The translations under genes and the position numbers were made by a program. From Chitinophagaceae bacterium (GTDB taxonomy: Bacteria > Bacteroidota > Bacteroidia > Chitinophagales > Chitinophagaceae): a stretch of 64,000 nt of DNA. Position 1 is the stretch's first letter. Every line of letters begins with the position of its first letter. Location of the stretch: contig JAFMJI010000001.1 of assembly GCA_017853575.1 (NCBI GenBank), forward strand, positions 1 to 64,000, read 5' to 3'. Shown here piece after piece: positions 26,310 to 33,715 of this stretch. The notes under the pieces were generated by a model. It was not told the origin of the DNA and searched no databases. It was given only the letters and a program-made list of their open reading frames with translations.

Positions 26310-26372
26310 ATGTTGAGTTATTTTTTCTTTTTTGGTATCAACAATGAGCTCCCGGTCTACTTGTAAAGTAGA
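26298..26372 (-). promoter_or_regulatory. Antiterminator and pause hairpin of the attenuator
   Basis: ACCGGGA inside the leader-peptide reading frame (26350-26356) is complementary to TCCCGGT of the terminator's 5' arm (26298-26304), so the two folds exclude each other. Just upstream a 7-bp hairpin TCTACTT-TAC-AAGTAGA (26356-26372) covers the last Tyr/Phe codons and adjoins the antiterminator strand. A ribosome stalled at the Tyr/Phe codons would melt this hairpin, free the antiterminator strand and allow read-through. Confidence 0.8.
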
Positions 26373-26412
26373 AATAAAAATAAAAAGAGTACCAGTTGCT
26401 TCTTGTTGACAT
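26338..26412 (-). CDS. Phe/Tyr leader peptide of the attenuator
   Basis: A 24-codon reading frame from ATG (26412) to TGA (26338) that is too short for usual gene finders. Its core reads WYSFYFYFYF: four Tyr and four Phe codons within ten residues, preceded by MSTRSN and followed by TSRPGAHC. Such a run is the classic sensor of charged tRNA-Phe and tRNA-Tyr in attenuation. The single Trp could add a third input. The ATG is only four bases past a TATATTTG promoter box, so the mRNA may be leaderless. Confidence 0.92.
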   Translation of the reverse strand: MSTRSNWYSFYFYFYFTSRPGAHC

Positions 26413-26416
26413 GTGA

Positions 26417-26447
26417 CAAATATAAGATAATTGGAAAATTAAACAAA
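26417..26447 (-). promoter_or_regulatory. Promoter of the Phe/Tyr operon leader
   Basis: On the minus strand TTTG (26444-26447), a 19-base spacer and TATATTTG (26417-26424) match the Bacteroidota consensus TTTG/TAnnTTTG at normal spacing. It lies wholly in the gap between the helicase stop and the leader peptide ATG. Confidence 0.85.
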
Positions 26448-26451
26448 AATC

Positions 26452-28113
26452 TTAAAATCTTTTTCTAGGACCGCCGCTGTCAGCGTCGTTCATACGAATT
26501 TTTCTGCCTTTGAACTTCTTCCCGTCGATGGATCGCATCATTTGATTGGCTGCACTGCTTTCGATTTCCACCCAACTGTTCATTTCTTTCATATCAATTT
26601 TTCCAAGTACATCCTTGTTAAGATCACTCATATCTAAAATAAACTGAAGGAAACTTGCCTTGTAGAAGCCGTCTTTTGTACCAAGATTGATAAAAAGTTT
26701 CTTATAACCACTGTTTGATATAGGTCTACTACTAGGGGATCCAGATAATTTTTCTCTCTTCTGAACGCTTCGATCAGATTTTCTGTCATCTCTGACATTG
26801 AGATCAGCTGCATTCTCATAATACTGAAGGAACCTGTCGAATTCCAATGCAGCAACTCGTTGAAGAATTTCTTCTTTTTCCATATGAGCAAACTTCTCTC
26901 TAAGAAGAGGAACATAGGTTTCATATTCTCCATGACTGATATCTGCCATGAACATTTTATCAATAAAATGAAAAAATTGTTTTCTGCAAACATCTTTGCC
27001 AGATGGGATATCCAGCTTATGAAATTTATTATTTATCAACCTCTCGATTTGACGAAGGCGATATACTTCTCTTTGTGTAACCAATGAAATACAAACGCCG
27101 CTGTTTCCTGCCCTTCCGGTTCTGCCGCTTCGATGCGTGTAAACTTCAGGATCATCCGGTAATTCATAATTAATGACATGGGTGATGCCCTGTACATCTA
27201 TTCCACGTGCCGCAACATCTGTTGCAATCAACAACTGTAGGCTCTTTTCTCTGAATCTCGCCATTACCTTGTCGCGTTGTTGTTGTGTAAGATCTCCATG
27301 CAATGCTTCGATATCATAACCTTCTCTGATGAGTGATTCAGTTATATGTTGAGCATCTGCCTTGGTTCTTGTAAACACAATTCCATACATACCGGGATTA
27401 AAATCAATGATTCTCTTTAATGTGTGATATCTGTTAACACCTGATGTAACATAAAATTGATGATCAATATTTACGTTGGCAGCATTCACTTTGCCAATGG
27501 TAATTTCTGCAGGCTGCTGCATGAAACGTTTGCTTACCTGGCGAACCTCATTGGGCATGGTTGCGCTGAACAACCAAATACTATTTCTATTGGGTGTATT
27601 TCCCAGTATAAATTCAATATCTTCTCGGAATCCCATGTTCAGCATTTCGTCTGCCTCATCCAAAACGATGTAAGAAATGTTTTGCAGATTAATTGCCTTT
27701 CGCTCGATTAAGTCAATCAACCGACCGGGTGTAGCCACCACTATTTGAATACCTTGTTTGAGTTCACGAATTTGCTGGCCAATGGAGGCACCGCCATATA
27801 CGGCAACCGACTTAATTGACCTTTTATTTACCGAGAAATTGGTGATGTCTTTGGTGATTTGTACGCAAAGCTCACGTGTAGGGCAAACGACGAGGGCCTG
27901 GGGGGATCTGACGTTTCCATCTACTAATTGTAACAGTGGCAGACCAAATGCGGCTGTTTTTCCAGTACCCGTCTGGGCGAGTCCGACAAAATCTTTTGTT
28001 CCACTAAGGAGTATGGGAATTGCTTTTTCCTGTATTGGGGTAGGGTTAACGAACCCAAGTGACTGAATGCCTGATAGTAACGACGCTTCAATACCTAACG
28101 CTTCAAAACTCAT
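26452..28113 (-). CDS. DEAD-box RNA helicase with DbpA-type C-terminal domain
   Basis: 553 residues. The helicase core has Walker A GTGKT at 49-53, PTRELC, ATPGR, DEAD at 153-156, FSATMP and HRSGRTGRAG. A basic linker follows (about 435-465) and the last 85 residues form a DbpA/CsdA-like RNA-binding domain (KKLFINLGTKDGF). Such enzymes act in ribosome assembly or cold adaptation. It is transcribed toward the aromatic operon but that operon has its own promoter. Confidence 0.94.
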   Translation of the reverse strand: MSFEALGIEASLLSGIQSLGFVNPTPIQEKAIPILLSGTKDFVGLAQTGTGKTAAFGLPLLQLVDGNVRSPQALVVCPTRELCVQITKDITNFSVNKRSIKSVAVYGGASIGQQIRELKQGIQIVVATPGRLIDLIERKAINLQNISYIVLDEADEMLNMGFREDIEFILGNTPNRNSIWLFSATMPNEVRQVSKRFMQQPAEITIGKVNAANVNIDHQFYVTSGVNRYHTLKRIIDFNPGMYGIVFTRTKADAQHITESLIREGYDIEALHGDLTQQQRDKVMARFREKSLQLLIATDVAARGIDVQGITHVINYELPDDPEVYTHRSGRTGRAGNSGVCISLVTQREVYRLRQIERLINNKFHKLDIPSGKDVCRKQFFHFIDKMFMADISHGEYETYVPLLREKFAHMEKEEILQRVAALEFDRFLQYYENAADLNVRDDRKSDRSVQKREKLSGSPSSRPISNSGYKKLFINLGTKDGFYKASFLQFILDMSDLNKDVLGKIDMKEMNSWVEIESSAANQMMRSIDGKKFKGRKIRMNDADSGGPRKRF

Positions 28114-28126
28114 GATTATTTTTTTG

Positions 28127-28134
28127 CAAAGGTA
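28127..28134 (-). promoter_or_regulatory. -7 box TACCTTTG (helicase gene)
   Basis: It matches TAnnTTTG and ends 13 bases before the helicase ATG, the same arrangement as at the RRM gene. No clear -33 element. Confidence 0.5.
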
Positions 28135-28192
28135 GTCTTATTGAGATAGAAGACCTTTTTAGCTATATAAAGAACTGATAATCAATTAAATA

Positions 28193-28225
28193 AAAAAAGT
28201 CATCCCGTGGAAACGGGACGACTTC
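28193..28225 (-). terminator. Intrinsic terminator after the small lipoprotein gene
   Basis: On the minus strand AAGTCGTCCCGT and ACGGGATGACTT form a 12-bp stem (one G-U pair in RNA, loop TTCC) followed by a T-run ending at 28193. It lies 27 bases after the lipoprotein stop and separates that gene from the helicase. Confidence 0.9.
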
Positions 28226-28252
28226 AACGATTGCTTGCCATATGAAAAAATC

Positions 28253-28429
28253 TTAGTGCTTCGCTGAATCAGCAGGAGCAGCAGCAGCAGCTGAATCTAC
28301 TGTAGCAGCAGAATCAACAACAGCAGCAGTGTCAGCAGCAACAGCAGTTGTGTCAGCAGCTGGAGTCTCTTGAGAACCACCGCAAGATGCGAGGGCAACG
28401 ATAGCTAGGATTGCAAATACCTTTTTCAT
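28253..28429 (-). CDS. Small Ala-rich lipoprotein
   Basis: A 58-residue protein with a lipoprotein signal peptide (MKKVFAILAIVALASCGG, lipobox LASC, Cys16). The mature part of about 43 residues is almost only Ala, Asp, Thr, Ser and Val in irregular DTAA/DSAA-like units. It should be a lipid-anchored, disordered peptide in the periplasm or outer membrane. Similar short Ala-rich lipoproteins are frequent in Bacteroidota and have no known role. It has a strong terminator of its own, which points to a monocistronic transcript. A weaker TACTTTG box lies at 28479-28485. Confidence 0.88.
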   Translation of the reverse strand: MKKVFAILAIVALASCGGSQETPAADTTAVAADTAAVVDSAATVDSAAAAAPADSAKH

Positions 28430-28569
28430 TCTTTTGGGTTTTTGAAAGTTAAAAAGTTTAAAATTTAAAATTAATACGCAAAGTAAAAGAAAGTAACCCG
28501 CTTTTAAAAAGTTTTTTTTGTTCTTTTGTGGGTTACAACCCTGCTTATAAGGGTATTAATATCAGCAAA

Positions 28570-29133
28570 GTGGCAATTACTGAACAGGAAAAAGAGGTTT
28601 TCAGGTCCATTGGCAACAACGAAAAAGGGGCAATTGAGGCTGTTTACAAGGAAAATTACAGCCTGATCCAACATTTCGTGATCAGCAACAACGGAACAGA
28701 AGATGACGCGAGGGATATTTTTCAGGAAGCCATGATGGTGCTCTATGAAAAGTCGAGGTCTCCAGAATTTGAACTAACCTGTCAAATCCGCACTTACCTC
28801 TACTCTGTTTGCAGAAGATTGTGGCTCAAGAAGTTACAATATTCGAGGAGGATGGAGAGTCAGGTTGAAAACTACGATAAGATCGTGGCTGTAGAAGAGG
28901 ATCTGGAACAACACGACAAGCTTACCCAACAGTACCTGACCATGAGAACGGCGATGGGAAAAATTGGGGAGCCCTGTAAAAGTCTTATTGAGGCTTTTTA
29001 CGTACACCGAAAAAATATGCATGAGATTGCCAGTTTTTTTGGATACACCAATGCAGACAACGCGAAAAACCAAAAATATAAATGCCTGGTAAGGTTAAAA
29101 AAATTGTTTTTCGCACAGTATAAAAACAACTGA
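28570..29133 (+). CDS. Sigma-70 family (ECF-type) RNA polymerase sigma factor
   Basis: 187 residues from the GTG at 28570 (MAITEQEK); an in-frame GTG at 28528 would add 14 residues that relatives do not seem to have. Region 2 contains DDARDIFQEAMMVLYEKS and the following helix LTCQIRTYLYSVCRRLWLKKL. Region 4 near the end (MHEIASFFGYTNADNAKNQKYKCLVRLKKL) is a helix-turn-helix for -35 binding. The gene 14 bases downstream encodes a membrane protease with an anti-sigma-like N-terminus, suggesting an envelope-signal response. Confidence 0.85.
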   Translation: MAITEQEKEVFRSIGNNEKGAIEAVYKENYSLIQHFVISNNGTEDDARDIFQEAMMVLYEKSRSPEFELTCQIRTYLYSVCRRLWLKKLQYSRRMESQVENYDKIVAVEEDLEQHDKLTQQYLTMRTAMGKIGEPCKSLIEAFYVHRKNMHEIASFFGYTNADNAKNQKYKCLVRLKKLFFAQYKNN

Positions 29134-29147
29134 CACAACAAAAACAT

Positions 29148-30251
29148 ATGGAGCAACTCCAAATAGCAGAATTGGTAGAGAAGTATCTAAAGGGTGATTT
29201 GAATCCTGAAGAGAAAGAACAATTTGAGACACTGCGCAAAACAAATCCTGAAGTAGATCAGACTGTTGTAGAATATCATTTCTTTCTTGAAGAAATGGAG
29301 AGATACGGACAAGTAAGAAGGTTCAAATCCAACCTGTATGATACACACCATACATTACAAGAAAATGGTGATATAAAGGACCTCCATTTAAAAGCTGGTG
29401 CTAAGATCATCAACTTGTGGGGCAAATACCGCAGAGTTGTTGCAGTCGCAGCTTCCATCGCAGGCATCACAGCATTGTTTATAAGCGGCATGATTTCGAT
29501 ATTCTCACCCAATGCTCCCATCCGCGATCTTGAAGAATTGAGAAGAAAAGTGAGTAATCTGGAAAAACAATCAACCCGTCAAATTTCTGAATTCAATAAA
29601 ATCAAAACCAAAATAGAACCTGGCGCTGATGTAAAATTCGGTGGAACAAGTTTTATCTTAGATATCAATGGGTATTTGGTAACGAGTGCACACGTTTTGA
29701 AAGGCGCTAAAAAAGTATACGTACAAAGTGTTGATGGAAAAGATTTTCTCACTGAAATTATCCACGAAGACCTTGAAGCAGACATTGCCTTGCTAAAAAT
29801 CAATGATGCTGATTTCACTCCAGGTACTGCTCTACCCTATGGTTTCAGCAAAAAGAGAACAGACCTTTCTGAACCCGTTTACACACTCGGCTTCCCTAAA
29901 GATGAAATTGTTTACAACGAAGGATATCTAAGTGCTCAAACTGGATTAGAGGGAGACACCATGTCTTGCCAAATTACCATCAATGCAAACCCCGGTAACA
30001 GCGGTGGTCCTGTATTCAATAAAAACGGAGAGGTAATTGGTATATTAAATGCACGTCAGGCTTCTGCCAATGGCGTTGTATTTGCCACCAAATCAAAAAA
30101 CATTTTCCGTTTTATTGAAACACTCAAAGAAGCTGACAAAGATTTAAACATCAGAATGAAGTCCAGCTCCTCTTTAAAAGGTGCAAACAGGTCTTCCCAA
30201 GTGAAGAAGGTTCAAGACCATATTTACATGGTTAAAGTTGTATTGGGCTAA
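29148..30251 (+). CDS. Membrane-anchored trypsin-like protease with anti-sigma-like N-terminus
   Basis: 367 residues. Residues 1 to about 50 are a helical cytoplasmic domain (ELVEKYLKGDLNPEEKEQF) like the sigma-binding part of Bacteroidota anti-sigma factors. One membrane helix spans about 97-119 and a coiled coil about 125-155. Residues from 160 form an HtrA-type protease with the full triad H182 (TSAHV), D212 (ADIALL) and S285 (GNSGGP). No PDZ domain follows. It is co-transcribed with the sigma factor upstream. The simplest model is one protein acting as both sigma anchor and periplasmic sensor protease, which is inference. Confidence 0.85.
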   Translation: MEQLQIAELVEKYLKGDLNPEEKEQFETLRKTNPEVDQTVVEYHFFLEEMERYGQVRRFKSNLYDTHHTLQENGDIKDLHLKAGAKIINLWGKYRRVVAVAASIAGITALFISGMISIFSPNAPIRDLEELRRKVSNLEKQSTRQISEFNKIKTKIEPGADVKFGGTSFILDINGYLVTSAHVLKGAKKVYVQSVDGKDFLTEIIHEDLEADIALLKINDADFTPGTALPYGFSKKRTDLSEPVYTLGFPKDEIVYNEGYLSAQTGLEGDTMSCQITINANPGNSGGPVFNKNGEVIGILNARQASANGVVFATKSKNIFRFIETLKEADKDLNIRMKSSSSLKGANRSSQVKKVQDHIYMVKVVLG

Positions 30252-30258
30252 GAAACCA

Positions 30259-31161
30259 TTAGCCTCTCCAGAGTCCTGCTGGGTAAGCTCCCTGTTCTAG
30301 AAGTAGATTAATGGCTTTTCGCACTGCTGGTGCGTCCTCTTTGTAAGTTACACCAAACCAGATAGCAGTGGTTGGAATAATTTCAATTTTCCCACCGCCT
30401 TCATGCATAAACTTATCTGCTACGATCGGGATGAAAAATTCAGATTTGGGTTCTTGACCTCTTTCAGTTAAAAAATTCTCAAATAATTTTTCTGTGTAGG
30501 AGAAAATAGATGGATGAAAGCACCAGAAATTCATCGAAACAATCGTGTTAACATCAAGGGTTCCAGGTATTAAGCCATCATCACATTTTACAACTCCATT
30601 GTTGTATGAAATATTCAATCTTTCAACAACAGATTCAAGATGACCTTCTGCATCAACTCCGCAAACACCTCTATTCACTGTGCCATAATCTGACAAAGTC
30701 TGTTTCAACTGATATCCAACAATTGCAAAATGCTTTTCGCTGCATTCGTTCTTTAAAAATGTAACAGATTTTTCAAAAGAATCTCTCCCATAGAAATCAT
30801 CTGCATTGATAACTGCAAATGGCTCTTGAATGACATCCTTAGCACAAAGAACAGCATGTGCAGTTCCCCATGGCTTTGTTCTATCTGATGGCCGGATATA
30901 TCCATTTAAATATGCATCCAAATCCTGATAGACATATGCAGTTTCTACACGGCCTTTGAGTTTGGGTTCAAAAATCTGCTTGAATTTATCTGCAAATTCC
31001 TCACGAATAATAAAGACAATTTTACCGTAACCCGCCCTGATGGCATCATAAATCGAATAATCCATGATGGTCTCATTATCTGGACCAAATACCTCGATCT
31101 GCTTCATTCCTCCATATCGGGAGGCCATTCCAGCAGCAAGAATCAACAAGGTGGGCTTCAT
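30259..31161 (-). CDS. NDP-sugar nucleotidyltransferase
   Basis: 300 residues from the ATG at 31161; an upstream TTG falls inside the promoter box and is rejected. The start LLILAAGMASRYGGMKQ is the nucleotide-binding signature of sugar-phosphate nucleotidyltransferases, and VINADDFYG carries the metal-binding aspartates. It should transfer a nucleotide to a sugar phosphate; the sugar is unknown and no partner glycosyl genes adjoin. It converges on the protease gene with a seven-base gap. Confidence 0.85.
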   Translation of the reverse strand: MKPTLLILAAGMASRYGGMKQIEVFGPDNETIMDYSIYDAIRAGYGKIVFIIREEFADKFKQIFEPKLKGRVETAYVYQDLDAYLNGYIRPSDRTKPWGTAHAVLCAKDVIQEPFAVINADDFYGRDSFEKSVTFLKNECSEKHFAIVGYQLKQTLSDYGTVNRGVCGVDAEGHLESVVERLNISYNNGVVKCDDGLIPGTLDVNTIVSMNFWCFHPSIFSYTEKLFENFLTERGQEPKSEFFIPIVADKFMHEGGGKIEIIPTTAIWFGVTYKEDAPAVRKAINLLLEQGAYPAGLWRG

Positions 31162-31176
31162 TCGGTTATTTTTGCG

Positions 31177-31184
31177 CAAAATTA
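31177..31184 (-). promoter_or_regulatory. -7 box TAATTTTG (nucleotidyltransferase gene)
   Basis: It matches TAnnTTTG, ends 15 bases before the ATG at 31161, and supports that start over the TTG at 31179. Confidence 0.55.
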
Positions 31185-31221
31185 TGGTTAATTATTCTAG
31201 CTTCAAAAGGAAATAAAATAA

Positions 31222-32112
31222 ATGGAAGTTGCTGGATTTATAGAATGGATTAGCGATGCTCTTATTGAGCAAAATGAATGTAACGTTGGTATGCTGCGTC
31301 TCGATAAGATTCACCCAATAATATCCGGAAACAAATATTTTAAATTAAAATATTACCTCGAAGAAGCAAAGAAAGCTAATCGTGATACCATCATTACATT
31401 TGGTGGATATTATTCCAACCATTTGCACGCAACTGCATTTGCCTGCAATAAATACGGATTCAAATCAGTTGGTTATGTGAGGGGTGAAGAACCGTCATCG
31501 ATGAACGACACATTAAAAGATTGTATCAAGTTTGGAATGGAACTCAAATTCATTCCACAAGGTGAATTTAAAAAGATTCAAGACCAGTTTAATGTTAGCC
31601 ATTCTAGAAATGTGCAAATCATTCCAATGGGAGGTCATGGTATTTTAGGTATGAAAGGGGCAAGTGAAATACTGAATAATGAGATTGCAAAAGAATTCGA
31701 CTATATCATAGCATCTGCAGGGACTGGAACGATGGGTGGAGGACTGCTCGATATATTAGAAAAACACCAACAATTGGTATTGATTTCTGCAGTAAAAAAT
31801 AATTTTTCACTCAAAGAAGAAATTTTTGAATTAGATCCTTCTCTTGTTGCGAAAGAAAAACAACTTTTCATTCAACATCAATTTCATTGTGGTGGATTTG
31901 GAAAATCCAACCAACTTTTATTTGAAAAAATGAATTGGTTTTACAATCAACATCAGATCCCTACAGATTTTGTTTACACAGGAAAAATGATACTGGGATT
32001 TTATGAATTGTTAAGAAACAATTCAATTCAAAAGAATAGCAAAATACTGTTGGTACATAGTGGTGGGCTACAGGGAAATAGAAGCCTAGGAGCAGGAAGT
32101 CTTAATTTTTAA
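31222..32112 (+). CDS. ACC deaminase / D-cysteine desulfhydrase-like PLP enzyme
   Basis: 296 residues of the fold-type II PLP family. The PLP lysine is in SGNKYFKLKY (residues 31-40), and the phosphate loop SAGTGTMGGG near 170 is clear. Members deaminate 1-aminocyclopropane-1-carboxylate or D-cysteine; residues that separate these were not checked. It is divergent from the nucleotidyltransferase gene and the last 28 bases before the next reading frame contain no ATG. Confidence 0.86.
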   Translation: MEVAGFIEWISDALIEQNECNVGMLRLDKIHPIISGNKYFKLKYYLEEAKKANRDTIITFGGYYSNHLHATAFACNKYGFKSVGYVRGEEPSSMNDTLKDCIKFGMELKFIPQGEFKKIQDQFNVSHSRNVQIIPMGGHGILGMKGASEILNNEIAKEFDYIIASAGTGTMGGGLLDILEKHQQLVLISAVKNNFSLKEEIFELDPSLVAKEKQLFIQHQFHCGGFGKSNQLLFEKMNWFYNQHQIPTDFVYTGKMILGFYELLRNNSIQKNSKILLVHSGGLQGNRSLGAGSLNF

Positions 32113-32172
32113 TAATTTTATTCTAATAAAATTTTAACCCTGAGATACAACATAAATATCCTCTTCCTCTTA

Positions 32173-32964
32173 TTGATTTATTCAGCAACAACTGCAGGAC
32201 AAACACTTCCCTCATTCAATGCAACCGATAAGGGCGGATCAACTGTAATCAGTTGGAATGTTTCAGAAGAAAAATTAACCCTCCTTGTCATTCAAAAGTC
32301 AAGTGATTCACTCAATGGATTTAAATCAATTGCATCAATGCCTGATCCCAATACACCGAGCAATGGATATGTTGACAAAAACAATAAAGACCTGAATTTT
32401 TATTATAGAATTTTCTACGCAGGAGTTAATGGCAAATATTTTTTCACAGCATCAAAAAAAGCTCGAATAGAGATCATCAAACCTGTTGTCAAAATTGAAC
32501 CCAAAAAAGACAGTACAAAAGAGATTAAAGGGATATCACCTCCAATTAATGAATTTGTTGTCAATACAGCAGCAGAGAAAATAATTGATAGCATTGAAAT
32601 ATTACCAAAGAAAGATCTTATTGAAAGTGTTTTACCAATAAAAGACAATAACACCACTACAAATTTCAGCATCAATTTATTTACTGAAAAAGTAGTTCAG
32701 GAAAGTAAATTAACAACGAATCCTTATCTCTATGTGAGTAAGGATAACAATCTTATGTTGATCATTCCTGAAACCCATAAAAGAAAATTTCAATTACAGG
32801 TTTGGAGGGAAGATGGAACTCACATTTTCTCCATGAAAAATATCAAAGATGCACAACTGCTGATTGATAAGTCTAATTTTATTTACAGCGGATGGTTCAA
32901 ATATGAAATTTCAGAGGGAGAGCAACCGAAAGAAAAAGGAAAATTTTTAATACAGCCAGATTAA
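32173..32964 (+). CDS. Secreted protein of unknown function
   Basis: 263 residues from the first conventional start, TTG at 32173. No ATG exists between the previous stop and this point. The frame stays open further upstream, and a CTG at 32140 would add RYNINILFLLL, which makes a full signal peptide ending near TTAGQ. So the true start is probably non-canonical. The mature part has a fibronectin-like beta domain (SFNATDKGGSTVISWNVS) and a Lys/Pro-rich linker. No family is recognised. It overlaps lipB by four bases. Confidence 0.7.
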   Translation: MIYSATTAGQTLPSFNATDKGGSTVISWNVSEEKLTLLVIQKSSDSLNGFKSIASMPDPNTPSNGYVDKNNKDLNFYYRIFYAGVNGKYFFTASKKARIEIIKPVVKIEPKKDSTKEIKGISPPINEFVVNTAAEKIIDSIEILPKKDLIESVLPIKDNNTTTNFSINLFTEKVVQESKLTTNPYLYVSKDNNLMLIIPETHKRKFQLQVWREDGTHIFSMKNIKDAQLLIDKSNFIYSGWFKYEISEGEQPKEKGKFLIQPD

Positions 32965-33659
32965 ACCATTTCACATTCGAACACCTGTTCGAATTTAGAA
33001 ATCAGCATTTTTTTAACTTCTTCGATGTCGACTTGTTTTCCAAGTTCCTTTTCCAACGAAGTAACTTGCTTTCCTACGATACCACAAGGCACAATCATGG
33101 TAAAATATTCGAGGTTTGTATTCACATTTAAAGCAAATCCATGCATGGTAATCCACCTGCTGCATCTCACGCCCATGGCACAAATTTTTCGCGCCTTCAT
33201 TTTATTTTCAGGATCAATCCATACACCTGTTTCACCCTTGCTTCTTTCACCTTTTATGCCATATTCAGCAAGCGTAAGAATGATCACTTCTTCCAATGAT
33301 CTGAGGTATCTGCCAATATCCCGATAATATTTTTCAAGATCAAGAATTGGATATCCTACTATTTGTCCAGGTCCATGAAATGTAATGTCTCCCCCACGAT
33401 TGGTTTCATAATACGCAATATTTCTTCTTGCCAATTCTTCTTTGCTAACCAATACATGTTCCTCTTTTCCACTTTTACCCAGAGTATAGACAGGAGGATG
33501 TTCACAAAAAAGCAAATGATGAGATGTGTTTTCATTTGTTTGATCATTCACCAATTTCTTTTTGATATCAGCATTTTCAAATAGAAGCGACTCCTGATAT
33601 TTCCAAGCTTCCCCATATTCGATAGAGCCTAAATCTTTGTAATGTACCTTTTGAAGCAT
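32961..33659 (-). CDS. lipB: Lipoyl (octanoyl) transferase
   Basis: 232 residues; it moves octanoate from acyl carrier protein to lipoyl domains. The family motifs are present: RGGDITFHGPGQIVGYPI, ICAMGVRCSRWITMHGFALN and PCGIVGKQVTSLEKEL with the acyl-binding cysteine and conserved lysine. No lipA is in the window. It is divergent from the RluD-type gene. Confidence 0.95.
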   Translation of the reverse strand: MLQKVHYKDLGSIEYGEAWKYQESLLFENADIKKKLVNDQTNENTSHHLLFCEHPPVYTLGKSGKEEHVLVSKEELARRNIAYYETNRGGDITFHGPGQIVGYPILDLEKYYRDIGRYLRSLEEVIILTLAEYGIKGERSKGETGVWIDPENKMKARKICAMGVRCSRWITMHGFALNVNTNLEYFTMIVPCGIVGKQVTSLEKELGKQVDIEEVKKMLISKFEQVFECEMV

Positions 33660-33686
33660 GCTAATTTAAATCGGTTTGAAAGACGT

Positions 33687-33694
33687 TAACTTTG
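33687..33694 (+). promoter_or_regulatory. -7 box TAACTTTG (RluD-type gene)
   Basis: It matches TAnnTTTG, 21 bases before the GTG start at 33716. A TTG that could extend the gene lies within the box, so it is not the start. Confidence 0.5.
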
Positions 33695-33715
33695 CAAAAA
33701 TACAGATTCACCACC

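Noticed and set aside
28270-28350. GCA/CAG-like simple repeat as a microsatellite
   Set aside because: It is the Ala codon run of the small lipoprotein and is broken by other codons.
28528-28569. Upstream GTG start of the sigma factor
   Set aside because: The 14 added residues (GYNPAYKGINISK) look like translated intergenic sequence; the GTG at 28570 gives a typical start MAITEQEK.
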